DNA of 64,000 nucleotides from Streptomyces sp. NBC_01716 (GCF_036248275.1 NZ_CP109181.1:4154001-4218000), one strand, 5' to 3'. Counted from the stretch's first letter, positions 9,001 through 17,514 are shown. Numbers and translations: made by a program. Notes: generated from the sequence alone by a model not told the origin.

Positions 9001-9331
9001 GGACATAGATCGCGCTGGCGCACGCGGCGACGACGCGCGCGCCGCCGCGTACGACAGGGAGCGCCAGGCCCTCCTCGATGAGCTCCGCACCGCCGCCGGT
9101 CTCGGCGGACGCACCCGGCGTCTTGGCGACGAGGCGGAGCGGGCCCGTAAGACGGTCACGGCCCGAATCCGCGACACCCTGCGCAAACTCGACGCCCTCC
9201 ACCCCGAACTGGCCGCGCACCTCCGGAAGTCGGTGACGACGGGCTCAACCTGCGCGTACCGCCCCGAACCACCCACCGACGACGGCACCGCCGGGAGCGA
9301 CGCCCCCACCGATCTCAACTGGCGGCTGTGA
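6095..9331 (+). CDS. Large AAA/STAND ATPase with TPR-like region
   Basis: About 1,078 residues. N-terminal ATPase: Walker A GEAGIGKTT near residue 35, Walker B VVVVVDDLHWAD near residue 140, GTYRDVEV and RTGGNPFFVEQ sensor segments as in AfsR/LAL/MalT-like STAND ATPases. The middle 500 residues are helical and TPR-like. Unlike LAL regulators it does not end in a LuxR helix-turn-helix; the last ~190 residues (WALAFDGRAVHVPDAKGLRD to TRIRDTLRKLDALHPELAAHL) form a domain seen at the end of other actinobacterial ATPases. It may therefore act as a signalling scaffold rather than bind DNA directly. The ATG at 6095 has TATGGT ending 7 bases upstream and no ribosome binding site, suggesting a leaderless start; upstream in-frame starts exist at 6065 and 6083. 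Confidence 0.85.
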   Translation: MTPALIGRDHPAGVLRAEIGRATDSHGGLVLVAGEAGIGKTTLVTAAAREARQRGALVLGGSCWEGSAPGYWPWVQVVRGMRRGLDEAEWAKAEQAAGGRLTVLLGEAAGDDEAKDAFSVYDAVTTALVTVSQDRPVVVVVDDLHWADTASLKLLEFAAQHAWFERLLLIGTYRDVEVEAPGHPLQQLILPLVARATTAVTLTGLDRDDVGALLALTTGREPEPALVDEVHSRTGGNPFFVEQTARLWHGGSPVSTIAPGVREAVRRRLSMLPKPVGDLLVTASVLGREFHRQVLAAATSAPVPHVDRLLDRAVSARLVVTREGGRFAFAHDLVRETLYDSLEEAEAARLHGAVVRGLDTAPALGGKVFPADLARHAHLAGDTVERDHRIDLLLAAARDASSRLAGEEAVGHYRRALEVAETSGEGDPRRAVLIALDLAGELRHHGMEDEARRYFDRAVTPARELGDPELLTRVALTVHQVDDLPGHGPQAAELLHEAYRALFGEGESEGGGSEGRESERMAQDLAVRATDLARRDDDDEALAFSLWARHDTIWGLGTSEERLALTAEMSAVSRRTKNLDMEVHAAAMRWVTLLELGDPLFLSQLRTYAVLAERAGKRRYELGKAVDLGIVAALSGDFEQAEKWYADTVEAADGHAPYEYLASHLLWALHMIRGRHEKADAVSRGLNGMGYPLPVLLDGIAAIERADTERALRHLRELEDRPEPVSRIFAPLLFRLRAHTAAATGDPRLIAAARDDLGAHSGRWLVALYGCDISGPVDLWLGMLDAAEGRWDTAVTAFASARESAERLGARPWSLRAGVELADALRARGGPGDAAAEATLRAETSRAAKAMGLEHLEREVVSGPDPHHPTHPVTDPDEAQPAPPGPEFRRDGAVWALAFDGRAVHVPDAKGLRDLHTLLSHPGTDFPAVRLLAPDGGETAVAVRAMGGDPVLDEQAKAAYRRRLDQLDQDIDRAGARGDDARAAAYDRERQALLDELRTAAGLGGRTRRLGDEAERARKTVTARIRDTLRKLDALHPELAAHLRKSVTTGSTCAYRPEPPTDDGTAGSDAPTDLNWRL

Positions 9332-9400
9332 TCCCCGCCCACCCGGCGGTCGAGGCGTTCACCGCCGCGCTGGGCGAAGCGCTGGCCGCCGAGGTGACCG

Positions 9401-10492
9401 TCATGGCGTGACCGCGTCGGCCACCGCACAGGCCACGTTGTCCGGTCCGCCCGCCGCGAGGGCCAGCGCGATCAGTTCGCGCACGGCGTCCTCCGGCTCC
9501 GCCGCCGTACGGAGGACGCGCCGGATGTCATCGGGTCGTACGACCGTGAACAGGCCGTCGGAGCAGAGCAGATAGCGGTCGCCCGGCTCCGCGTCGTGCA
9601 GGCGCAGATCGGGGCGGGCGTGGTCCTGGCTGCCGTCCAGGGCGCGCAGCAGCAACGCCCGTTGGGGATGGGACACCGCCTCATCGACGGTGAGACTGCC
9701 CGCGTCGATCATCGACTGCACGAGGGTGTGGTCGTGCGTGATACGGGAGACCTCACCGCCCCGCAGCAGATACGCGCGGGTGTCCCCGACATGCACGAGC
9801 GCCAGCCGGGAGCCGGTCCACAGCATCGCCGTGAGCGTGGTCCCGGAGCCTCCGGGGGTCCCCGCCGCCCCCGCCCGGTTCACCTGGTCCACCGCGTCCG
9901 CCAGGCCGTTGAGCACATCCGCGCACCGGGCCGACTCCTCCAGCGCCACCAGCGCGTCGACCGCCGCGCCGCTCGCCCGCGCACCGTCGTCCCCGAAGCC
10001 GTCGGCCACCGCGAGCAGCCGTGAACCGGCGTACGCCGTGTCCTGATTGACCGGTCGGACCAGTCCTCGGTCCGACCCGGCCGCGTAACGCATCCTCATC
10101 TCGGACATCTCTTCGACGCCTTTCCCTGCCGGTCTCGCCGACAGTTGTCCAACGAGGAAGGTCACCAGGTCCCGGCGCATGGCGGTCTCCGTTTCCACCC
10201 GCGCCCAATACGCCCCGATGTCCAGGCCGGCGGCCCGCGGATCCGTCTCGCACAGATCGCAGACCTCGCCGATCCGGGCCAGCGGCATCCCGACGCGGCG
10301 CAGCCACGCCACCAGCCGCGCGCGGTCCAACTGCGCCTCGGTGTAGTACCGGTAGCCGGTCGTCCCGTCCACGCGTGCCGGTATCAGCAGCCCCAGCTCG
10401 TCGTAGAGCCGCAGCGCCTTCGGTGACAGCCGGGACGCGCGGGCGAACGCGCCGATGGTCAGTTCAGCCCTGTGCTCCATGCCGCGAAACAC
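9401..10492 (-). CDS. MerR helix-turn-helix fused to PP2C protein phosphatase
   Basis: 363 residues with two domains. Residues about 10-125: MerR type HTH and dimerisation helices (LTIGAFARASRLSPKALRLYDELGLL, then YRYYTEAQLDRARLVAWLRRVGMPL), including the acidic DLCETDPRAAG segment. Residues about 135-360: PP2C Ser/Thr phosphatase with metal-binding motifs SDRGLVRPVNQDTAY, AVADGFGDDG, LVHVGDTRAYLL, LCSDGLFTVV and GGPDNVACAV, so the metal site looks intact although VADG is followed by FGDDG rather than the usual MGG. GTG 10492 has AGGGA 7 bases upstream; ATG 10480 is a later alternative. The fusion suggests a transcription factor controlled by, or delivering, phosphatase activity. It runs convergently to the large ATPase gene. 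Confidence 0.9.
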   Translation of the reverse strand: MFRGMEHRAELTIGAFARASRLSPKALRLYDELGLLIPARVDGTTGYRYYTEAQLDRARLVAWLRRVGMPLARIGEVCDLCETDPRAAGLDIGAYWARVETETAMRRDLVTFLVGQLSARPAGKGVEEMSEMRMRYAAGSDRGLVRPVNQDTAYAGSRLLAVADGFGDDGARASGAAVDALVALEESARCADVLNGLADAVDQVNRAGAAGTPGGSGTTLTAMLWTGSRLALVHVGDTRAYLLRGGEVSRITHDHTLVQSMIDAGSLTVDEAVSHPQRALLLRALDGSQDHARPDLRLHDAEPGDRYLLCSDGLFTVVRPDDIRRVLRTAAEPEDAVRELIALALAAGGPDNVACAVADAVTP

Positions 10493-10574
10493 CCGCCGTC
10501 CCTACTCCTCGTACCGGGCGCTTCGCCCGGCACCGACGATGCTGGGGGTTGTCCCTTGGGGAGAGTCAACACCC

Positions 10575-10612
10575 GTGGCCTGCGGCTCTCCCCCCGGGGA
10601 GTCGCAGGCCAC
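10575..10612 (-). terminator. Hairpin terminator of the ABC exporter operon
   Basis: GTGGCCTGCG (10575-10584) pairs with CGCAGGCCAC (10603-10612), continued inward to a stem of about 17 bp with two G-U pairs and a 4-base loop. It lies 21 bases after the permease stop on the minus strand, before the MerR-PP2C gene. Confidence 0.85.
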
Positions 10613-10632
10613 CGGCCGTCGGGGTCACGTGC

Positions 10633-11493
10633 TCACTTGCGGTTGTAGAGCCGCATCGTCCACGTACCGAAGACGAGCACCAGGCCCACCGACCAGCCCA
10701 GCGTCACCGCGATGTCGTGGGTCGGCCAGTTGCCCGCCATCAGTTCGCGGACCGCGCTGGCGAGTTCGGAGACCGGGCTGTTGTTGACGAAGGCCTGGAG
10801 CCAGCCCGGCATCGTCTTCGGGTCGACGAAGACGTTGCTCAGGAACGTCAGCGGCATGATCACCATCATGCTGACGCCCATCACCGACTTCTCCGTGCGC
10901 AGCATCAGCCCGAACATCGTCCAGATCCAGGAGAACGAGAAGGAGAAGACGAGCAGCAGCGCCACCCCCGCCGCGATGCCCAGCACGCCGCCGTCGGGGC
11001 GGTATCCGATGGCCAGGCCCACGCCGAGGATCACGATCGAGGCGATCATGTAGCGGATCACGTCGCCGAGCAGATAGCCGACCATCGGGGCCGGGCGCCA
11101 GATCGGGAGGGTGCGGAAGCGGTCGAAGACGCCCTTGGCGATGTCGGTGTTGACCGCGACGCCCGAGTACATCGTGATCATCACGACGCTCATCACCATC
11201 ACGCCGGGCAGCAGGAACTGGATGTACGCGGAGACCGACCCCGCCAGCGCACCGCCGAAGAGATACGCGTACATCAGCACCATCATGACCGGGAAGACGG
11301 TGACGTCGAAAAGCTGCTCGGGCACATGCTTGATCTTCAGCATCGCCCGCCAGCCGAAGGTCATCGACGCCGAGAGCGCGCTCGGCCTCGGTGGCCGTTC
11401 CTTGTTCACGAGCAGCGCGGCGAGGTCGTCGGCGGTGGGCGCGGCGAGGTCGAGGTCGTCCAGGTCCTGGGTCTTCGTGGCTACGGTGGTCAT
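10633..11493 (-). CDS. ABC-2 type exporter permease (DrrB-like)
   Basis: 286 residues with about six membrane segments (FPVMMVLMYAYLFGGALAG, LPGVMVMSVVMITMYSGVAV, YMIASIVILGVGLAIGY, GIAAGVALLLVFSFSFSWIW, MMVIMPLTFLSNVFVDP, TLGWSVGLVLVFGTWTM). FRTLPIWRPAPMVGYLLGD is the conserved cytoplasmic loop of the daunorubicin-resistance DrrB family. Its ATG overlaps the ATPase stop (ATGA), indicating translational coupling. The substrate is unknown; homologs export antibiotics, lipids or dyes. Confidence 0.92.
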   Translation of the reverse strand: MTTVATKTQDLDDLDLAAPTADDLAALLVNKERPPRPSALSASMTFGWRAMLKIKHVPEQLFDVTVFPVMMVLMYAYLFGGALAGSVSAYIQFLLPGVMVMSVVMITMYSGVAVNTDIAKGVFDRFRTLPIWRPAPMVGYLLGDVIRYMIASIVILGVGLAIGYRPDGGVLGIAAGVALLLVFSFSFSWIWTMFGLMLRTEKSVMGVSMMVIMPLTFLSNVFVDPKTMPGWLQAFVNNSPVSELASAVRELMAGNWPTHDIAVTLGWSVGLVLVFGTWTMRLYNRK

Positions 11494-12521
11494 GCCGCCG
11501 CCCCCTCCTTCACATCGGTGGTCTCGGTGCCGGCGGTCCCGGAGGACTGCCCGGACGGCTTCTTCTTCTCGGTGAGGGCGAGGAACACCTCGTCCAGGCT
11601 GGGCTGGCCGAGGGAGAAGTTGTCCACGACGATCCCCTCGCGCGCCAGCTCCGCCAGCGCCCTGCCTGCCTGCTCCGCCGCGCCCTGGTCGCTGCCGCCG
11701 CCGCTGATCGTGGCGGTGAGCGCGAGCGGGTCCGGGTCCAGCACGATGTCCGCGCTCAGCGCGGCGGCCAGCACCCGCTGGGCGTCCGGCCGTTGGGCGG
11801 CTTCGCGCAGGCGCAGATGGACGGCGCCGGAGCCGACCGACGCCTTCAGGTCGCCCTTGGTGCCCTCGGCGATCACCTTGCCCTGGTCGATCACCGCGAT
11901 CCGGGACGCCAACTGGTCGGCCTCGTCCAGATACTGCGTCGTCAGCAGCACCGTCGTCCCCTGCGACACCACGGCCCGCACGATGTCCCACACCTGGTTA
12001 CGGCTGCGCGGGTCGAGGCCGGTCGTCGGCTCGTCCAGGAAGAGCAGGTCCGGGGTGTTCAGGATGGACGCGGCGATGTCGATACGGCGCCGCATACCGC
12101 CCGAGTAGTTCTTGACCTGCCGGCCCGCCGCCTCCGTAAGACCGAACGCGTCCAGCAACTGCCCCGCGCGGTCGCGGGCGTCGGGCTTGGTGTGCCCGAG
12201 GAGCCTGCCGAGCAGGACCAGATTCTCCGAGCCGGTCAGGTCCTCGTCCACCGACGCGTACTGCCCGGTCAGCGCGACCCGGCTGCGGACCGACTCGGCG
12301 TCCTTCACCACGTCCTTGCCGAAGACGCGGGCCTCGCCGCCGTCCGGGCGGAGCAGCGTCGCCAGCATCCGTACGACGGTGGTCTTGCCCGCGCCGTTCG
12401 GACCCAGCACTCCGTAGACCGTGCCCGTCGGCACGGCGAGATCGACTCCGTCCACGGCTCGGTTCGAGCCGAAGACTTTCACCAGCCCTGTGGTCTCGAT
12501 CGCGAGATCATTACTCATCAT
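11490..12521 (-). CDS. ABC exporter ATP-binding protein (DrrA-like)
   Basis: 343 residues. Walker A GPNGAGKTT near residue 41, signature YSGGMRRRIDIA, Walker B DLLFLDEPTTGLD, H-loop LLTTQYLDEADQL. The C-terminal ~100 residues, with DNFSLGQPSLDEVFLALT, match the DrrA-type extension that contacts the permease, followed by a short hydrophilic tail. It is the first gene of a two-gene operon with the permease. Start ATG at 12521 or 12518; AAGGAC lies just upstream. Predicted to power drug or lipid efflux with the DrrB-like partner. Confidence 0.93.
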   Translation of the reverse strand: MMSNDLAIETTGLVKVFGSNRAVDGVDLAVPTGTVYGVLGPNGAGKTTVVRMLATLLRPDGGEARVFGKDVVKDAESVRSRVALTGQYASVDEDLTGSENLVLLGRLLGHTKPDARDRAGQLLDAFGLTEAAGRQVKNYSGGMRRRIDIAASILNTPDLLFLDEPTTGLDPRSRNQVWDIVRAVVSQGTTVLLTTQYLDEADQLASRIAVIDQGKVIAEGTKGDLKASVGSGAVHLRLREAAQRPDAQRVLAAALSADIVLDPDPLALTATISGGGSDQGAAEQAGRALAELAREGIVVDNFSLGQPSLDEVFLALTEKKKPSGQSSGTAGTETTDVKEGAAA

Positions 12522-12611
12522 CAGTCCTTGTCGTTCTTCTTGATCGTTCTGATCGGTCTGGAACTCGGGGGGGGCGGTTTCCCTTATGACTCCGGGGGAG
12601 CCCGAAACTCA

Positions 12612-13211
12612 TCAGCAGATGTACGGGCGGGCCGCCCGCGCCTCACGGAGGCCCAGCCCCCACCACCCGAGCTGGTCGAGCAGCACGCTCGCGTCGCGGT
12701 CCCTGCGCTCCTCGGTCGCCGCGTCGACTTCGAGCACGTCGTCGCCGCCGGAGTCGAAGAGGTTGATCGACACCGCGTTCCGGAGGGTCACCGTGTGCAG
12801 CTCGGTGAAGACCGTGCGCAGCCCCTCCACCGCGTACAGCCCGCCCGACCCGTGGCCGTAGCTGACGAACGCGACCGGCTTCGTCCGCCACTCGTCGTAC
12901 GCGTAGTCGACGGCCTGCTTGAGGGAGGCGGGGAACGAGCGGTTGTACTCCGGTGTCACCACCACGAAGGCCTCCGCACGGTCGACCTCCGCCGTGAAGT
13001 CCGCCATCGGCTCCGTGGCCCGGTCGGGGTAGCGCGCGGGGAAGTCGAACTCGGCCAGATCGACGACCGCCACGTCCAGCTCGTCCCGCTTGCCCGCCAG
13101 CTCGGCGAACCACCGCCCGATCACGTCACCGAGCCGCCCCTCGCGGGTGCTGCCGATGATGACCGCGACCCGCAGCGGCGTCGCCGCGCCACCCTGTCGC
13201 ATACGCGCCAC
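12612..13211 (-). CDS. NADPH-dependent FMN reductase family flavoprotein
   Basis: 199 residues, flavodoxin-like fold. VAVIIGSTREGRLGDVIGRW is the phosphate-binding loop, AEAFVVVTPEYNRSFPASLK the conserved TPEYN motif for FMN, and VSYGHGSGGLYAVEGLR the third FMN-binding loop. Family members reduce quinones, azo dyes or chromate, or supply reduced flavin. It lies upstream of the DrrAB genes on the same strand with a 90-base gap, so it may or may not be in their operon. Confidence 0.9.
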   Translation of the reverse strand: MARMRQGGAATPLRVAVIIGSTREGRLGDVIGRWFAELAGKRDELDVAVVDLAEFDFPARYPDRATEPMADFTAEVDRAEAFVVVTPEYNRSFPASLKQAVDYAYDEWRTKPVAFVSYGHGSGGLYAVEGLRTVFTELHTVTLRNAVSINLFDSGGDDVLEVDAATEERRDRDASVLLDQLGWWGLGLREARAARPYIC

Positions 13212-13254
13212 CTCCTCCCTCGTCCGCCGTCACCACTGAGGCGCTAGACGTGAC

Positions 13255-13289
13255 CGCGCGCCCGCCAGATCAGATCTGGCGGGCGCGCG
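13255..13289 (-). terminator. Perfect 16-bp hairpin terminator after the SDR gene
   Basis: CGCGCGCCCGCCAGAT (13255-13270) and ATCTGGCGGGCGCGCG (13274-13289) are exact complements with a 3-base loop. It sits between the SDR stop and the FMN reductase start, both on the minus strand, where a terminator is expected. Confidence 0.85.
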
Positions 13290-13338
13290 AGATGAGAAGA
13301 ACGCAGGTCGGACGGTATCCAGGCGTCAGCTCCAGGCG

Positions 13339-14103
13339 TCAGCTCTCCGGCGTGGCGATCCGCTTGCCGAGACCGCCGTCGACCGACAGCTTCAGGCCGG
13401 TCGTGAAGGTCGCGTCCGTCGCCAGGAACAGCGCCGCCTTCGCCACCTCGTCCGAGGTGCCGTGCCGTTTCATGGGCGTCGCCTCGTCGCCGCTCTTGCG
13501 GAACGCCTCGATCGCCTCGGCCGGCAGTCCCTGGATCCCCGAGCCCGGGGTGTCGATGAAGCCCGGCGCCACGGCGTTGACCCGGATCCCCCGCGACACC
13601 AGCTCGGCGGCCAGCGTCTGCGCGAAGGACCACAGGGCCGCCTTCGTACCGGAGTAGACGCCCATCCCAGGGGTGCCCGACTCATCGGCCACGGAGGTGG
13701 TGAAAACGATCGAGCCGCCCTCGCTGAGCAGCGGAATCAGCCGCTGCACGGTGAAGAACGCGCCCTTGGTGTTGACCGCGAACTGCGCGTCGTAGTCCTC
13801 CTCCGAGACCGTCTCGAACGTCCCCAGCCGCGCGATGCCCGCGTTGACGAAGAGGTGGTCGACCCGGCCCAGCGTCGAAGCGACCAGGTCGCCGAGCGCG
13901 GCCACGGCGGTGGGGTCGGCGATGTCCGAGCCGACGACCTGCGCGGAGGGGCCCAGCTCGTTCCGCGCGTCCTTGAGATTCACCGGGTTGCGGCCGGTGA
14001 CGAGAACCTCGGCGCCGCCCTCCACCAGGCGCTTGGCCATCGCGAGACCCATGCCCATCGACCCTCCGATGACGACTGCCTTCAGACCCGCGTACGTACT
14101 CAT
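13339..14103 (-). CDS. Short-chain dehydrogenase/reductase (SDR)
   Basis: 254 residues, classical SDR length. Cofactor loop VVIGGSMGMGLAMAKRL (variant of TGxxxGxG), VLVTGRNPVNL with an Arg that suggests NADP(H), NAG motif in LFVNAGIARLG, catalytic Ser in VFTTSVAD, and YSGTKAAL (YxxxK). C-terminal VDGGLGKR is typical. ATG at 14103 has GGGAG about 8 bases upstream. It is divergent from a SARP/AfsR-type regulator 112 bases away, which may control it. Substrate unknown. Confidence 0.92.
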   Translation of the reverse strand: MSTYAGLKAVVIGGSMGMGLAMAKRLVEGGAEVLVTGRNPVNLKDARNELGPSAQVVGSDIADPTAVAALGDLVASTLGRVDHLFVNAGIARLGTFETVSEEDYDAQFAVNTKGAFFTVQRLIPLLSEGGSIVFTTSVADESGTPGMGVYSGTKAALWSFAQTLAAELVSRGIRVNAVAPGFIDTPGSGIQGLPAEAIEAFRKSGDEATPMKRHGTSDEVAKAALFLATDATFTTGLKLSVDGGLGKRIATPES

Positions 14104-14215
14104 GGCGCGCTCCCTGTATTCGCTGTGGGTGTGGTGGGAGCCAGGCTGCGCCGGGGCGCTGATGGTCCGCTGACGGTCGGCCGGTGGGCCCGGCACGTGT
14201 GGTTACGCTTCACGC

Positions 14216-17200
14216 ATGCGGTTCGGAGTGCTCGGTCCCCTGACCGTGCGGATCGGGGTCGGTGCCGGGAACGACGCCGGGGACGGTGCCGGGGCCGCCG
14301 TACGGGTGCCCGAGGCCAAGGTCCGCGCCCTGCTCGCCGTCCTCCTCACCCACGAGGGCCGGCCCGTCCCGCCCGACCGGCTCGTGGAGGACCTGTGGGG
14401 CGCCGAGCCGCCCGGCAAGCCCGCGAACGCCCTCCAGGGCAAGGTCTCCCAGCTGCGCCGAGCTATCGGCCGCGACCGGGTCGTGCACGGGCCCGCCGGA
14501 TACGCGCTCGACCTGACCGGCGCCGAGGTCGACGCGGACCGCTTCGAGCAGCTCGTGACACGGGCCCGGTCGGCCGCGCCCGCGCGGGCGCGTGCCGATC
14601 TGCTGGGGGAGGCGCTGGGGCTGTGGCGCGGGGCGGCGTACGCGGACTTCCGGGACGAGCCCTTCGTACGTACGGCCGTACGGCGGCTGGAGGAGCAGCG
14701 CCTCGCGGCCCTGGAGGAGCGCGCGCGGGCCCGGCTCGACCTGGGCGAACACCCGCAGGTGGCCGGGGAGCTGACCGCGCTGGTCGCCCGGCACCCACTG
14801 CGCGAGCGGCTGCGCCTCCTACAGATGCGGGCGCTCTACCGCGCGGGACGGCAGGCCGAGGCGCTGGCGTCGTACGCGGAGCTGCGCGCGCTGCTGGCCG
14901 AGGAGTTGGGCGCGGACCCCGGCCCGGAGGTGAGCGCGCTGCGCGCGGCGATCCTGCGCCAGGACCCGTCGCTGAACGCGCGCACGACCCCCGCGCCCGC
15001 CTCTCCCCCGGCCGCGCCCCTCACCTCCCTCACCTCCCTCGTCGGCCGCGACGACGCCGTGCACGAGGTCGGCCGGCTGCTCTCCACCGCGCGGCTCGTG
15101 ACGCTGACGGGCGCGGGCGGCGTCGGAAAGACCCGCCTCGCGCTCGCGGCGGCGGCCCGCCTCGCCGACACGTGCGCGAGCGACTTCCGCGACGGCGTAC
15201 GCCTGGTGGAACTGGCGGGCCACCGCACCGACGACCCCGACGACATCGCGGAGGCGGTCGCGCGACAGGTCGCGTCGGCGCTGGGCCTGCGCGACGACCC
15301 GGCGACGCCTGGCGCCGGGGATCAGCTCGCCGCCGCACTGCGCGAGCGCCGAACGCTCCTGATACTCGACAACTGCGAGCATGTCGTCGAGCCGGTCGCC
15401 CGCCTCGCCGAAAGGCTCCTGCTCGCGGCCTCCGGCCTGCGGCTGCTCGCCACCAGCCAGGAACCCCTCGCCGTGCCCGGCGAGACCGTGCTCCCGGTCG
15501 AACCGCTCCAACAGGCGGACGCGGTAAGGCTGTTCACGGAACGCGCGACCGCCGCCGACCCCGGTTTCGCGGCGGCCGGCCCCGGCTCCGGCCCCGACAC
15601 CGAGGCGGCGAAGGCCGTCGCCGCCATCTGCCGCCGCCTCGACGGCATCCCGCTCGCGCTGGAGCTGGCCGCCACCCGCGTACGCGCGCTCGGCGTCCAC
15701 GCGCTCGCGGCCCGTCTTGACGACCGCTTCCGCGTCCTCACGGCGGGCCGGCGCGGCGCGCCCGCGCGCCAGCAGACCCTGCGGGCGGTGATCGACTGGA
15801 GCTGGGAGCTGCTGACCGCCCCCGAACGCGTCGTCCTGCGCCGGCTCGCCGCGCACTCCGACGGCTGCACCCTCGAAGCCGCCGAGGCAGTGTGCGCGGG
15901 CGAGGCCGGCGGAGGCGCCGTGGCGCGCGAGGAGGTGCTGGAACTGCTGGCCCGCCTGGTGGACCGTTCCCTGGTGGTACGGGTGGACGGGCCCGCAGGA
16001 CCGCGCTACCGCCTGCTGGAGTCCGTCGCCGCGTACGCCACCGAACGGCTCCACGAGGCGGCCGACTTCACCCCCGTATGCGACCGTCACCTCCACTACT
16101 ACCTGCGTCTGGCCGAGGAGACCGACCCCCGTCTGCGCGGCCCCGAACAGCACGTCCAGCTGCTGCGGCTGCGCGCGGAGACGGCCAATCTCCGTACGGC
16201 GCTGGCGACTTCGGCAACGGGCGGCCACCCGGACGCGGCACTCCGCCTGGTCACCGCCCTGGCTTGGTACTGGCTTCTCGCCGGCCACCTCCAGGAGGCC
16301 CGCCGAGCCCTCTCGACGGCGCTCTCCGTCACCGGGCCCGCGCCAACTCCCCGGCTCCACGCGGAAGTCCGTGCCCTTCACGCCGCCTTCGCCCTCCTCG
16401 GGGGCGCGCCCGTCACTCCCGGCACGGTGAGCGCGCTGGCGCGCGACCACGCGGCCGTCGAATCTCCCCGGCGGCGGGCGCTGGCGCGGTGGTTCGGCGC
16501 GTACGGGCTGTTCAACGCCGGGGCTCTCGCCGCAGCGGAGGAACTGAACACCCGCGCTCTGCACGGCTTCGAGGAGCTGAACGACTGGTGGGGCGTCGCC
16601 GCGTCCCTGGGACGGCGGGCCGTGCACGCCGCCATCCGGGGCGAGTTGGCCGTGGTGCGCGTCGACGGGGAGCGCAGCGCGCGGCTCTTCCGCGAACTGG
16701 GCGACCGCTGGGGCGAGTCGCAGTCCGTGATGCCGCTGTCCCTGCTCGCCTCGATCGACGGCGACTACACCGGCGCGGCCCGCATCCACCACGAAGGCCT
16801 CCGGATCGCCGAGGAGTTGGGGCTCGGCACGGAGGTCTCCGCCAGGCTCTCCGGCCTCGGCCGCCTCGCCCTGCTGACCGGAGAGCCGGACAGGGCACGC
16901 GAGTTGCACGAGCGGGCGCGCCGGGTGGCCGCCGAACAGGGCTACCGGTTCGGTGAGATCCACGCGGAGATCGGACTCGCGCTCGGCGCCCGCCGTACGG
17001 GCGACCTCGACGAGGCGCACGCGCGTCTCGTGCGCATCCGGGACTGGTACGCGGAGGTCTCCACCGAAGCCGGCAACGCGCTCGTCCTCGCCGAACTCGG
17101 CTTTGTCGCCGAGCGGCGCGGCGACGCCGCGACGGCCCTGGCCACCCACCTGGACGGCCTCGCCGCCGCCCGCGCGACCGGCGACCCGCGCGCGGTCGCC

Positions 17201-17470
17201 CTCGCGCTGGAGGGGTTGGCGGGCGCGCGGTCCCTGGCGGGCCACCCCGGTCCGGCGGCGCTGCTGCTCGGCGCGGCGGCGACTTCCCGCCGCGACGCGG
17301 GCGCCCCGCTCCCGCCGGCCGAGCGCGAAGACGTCGACCGCATCGCGCATTCGGCCCGAATCGCCCTGGGGAATGAGGCGTTCGAGGAGTCGTTCAGACG
17401 GGGCACGACGCTGAGCCCGGACGAGGCGCTGGCCCGGACCGGTCTCCCGTCGCACATGGCGAGGAGTTGA
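14216..17470 (+). CDS. AfsR/SARP-family STAND transcriptional regulator
   Basis: 1,084 residues. N-terminal OmpR-like DNA-binding domain (MRFGVLGPLTVRIG, then RALLAVLLTHEGRPVPPDRL and VSQLRRAIG) and bacterial transcriptional activation domain (to about residue 260). NB-ARC ATPase: Walker A GAGGVGKTR near residue 300, Walker B LLILDNCEHV near 382, LDGIPLALELAA (GLPL-like). The C-terminal half is TPR-like. This is the SARP-NB-ARC-TPR layout of AfsR, a regulator type linked to secondary metabolism. It is divergent from the SDR gene; no biosynthetic cluster is nearby. ATG 14216 has TACGCT ending 6 bases upstream and no clear ribosome binding site, suggesting a leaderless mRNA. Confidence 0.92.
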   Translation: MRFGVLGPLTVRIGVGAGNDAGDGAGAAVRVPEAKVRALLAVLLTHEGRPVPPDRLVEDLWGAEPPGKPANALQGKVSQLRRAIGRDRVVHGPAGYALDLTGAEVDADRFEQLVTRARSAAPARARADLLGEALGLWRGAAYADFRDEPFVRTAVRRLEEQRLAALEERARARLDLGEHPQVAGELTALVARHPLRERLRLLQMRALYRAGRQAEALASYAELRALLAEELGADPGPEVSALRAAILRQDPSLNARTTPAPASPPAAPLTSLTSLVGRDDAVHEVGRLLSTARLVTLTGAGGVGKTRLALAAAARLADTCASDFRDGVRLVELAGHRTDDPDDIAEAVARQVASALGLRDDPATPGAGDQLAAALRERRTLLILDNCEHVVEPVARLAERLLLAASGLRLLATSQEPLAVPGETVLPVEPLQQADAVRLFTERATAADPGFAAAGPGSGPDTEAAKAVAAICRRLDGIPLALELAATRVRALGVHALAARLDDRFRVLTAGRRGAPARQQTLRAVIDWSWELLTAPERVVLRRLAAHSDGCTLEAAEAVCAGEAGGGAVAREEVLELLARLVDRSLVVRVDGPAGPRYRLLESVAAYATERLHEAADFTPVCDRHLHYYLRLAEETDPRLRGPEQHVQLLRLRAETANLRTALATSATGGHPDAALRLVTALAWYWLLAGHLQEARRALSTALSVTGPAPTPRLHAEVRALHAAFALLGGAPVTPGTVSALARDHAAVESPRRRALARWFGAYGLFNAGALAAAEELNTRALHGFEELNDWWGVAASLGRRAVHAAIRGELAVVRVDGERSARLFRELGDRWGESQSVMPLSLLASIDGDYTGAARIHHEGLRIAEELGLGTEVSARLSGLGRLALLTGEPDRARELHERARRVAAEQGYRFGEIHAEIGLALGARRTGDLDEAHARLVRIRDWYAEVSTEAGNALVLAELGFVAERRGDAATALATHLDGLAAARATGDPRAVALALEGLAGARSLAGHPGPAALLLGAAATSRRDAGAPLPPAEREDVDRIAHSARIALGNEAFEESFRRGTTLSPDEALARTGLPSHMARS

Positions 17471-17514
17471 CCTCGGCGCGGCCGACATCCCCTCGCCTGA
17501 CAGACAAGCGCGAT

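Noticed and set aside
6068..9220. 1,050-residue minus-strand frame opposite the large ATPase
   Set aside because: Shadow frame; composition rich in Arg, Gln, Val and Pro, no motifs, and the plus strand has a complete STAND ATPase.
9328..9411. 27-codon frame starting GTGA-overlapped with the large ATPase stop
   Set aside because: Ala-rich, too short to judge, overlaps the convergent MerR-PP2C end, and has no ribosome binding site.
10514..10530. CCGGGCG-CTT-CGCCCGG hairpin upstream of MerR-PP2C
   Set aside because: Real but only 7 bp; the stronger 17-bp hairpin at 10575-10612 better explains termination, and no regulatory role can be supported.
14819..17488. 889-residue minus-strand frame opposite the SARP gene
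   Set aside because: Shadow of the SARP gene; no recognisable domain.
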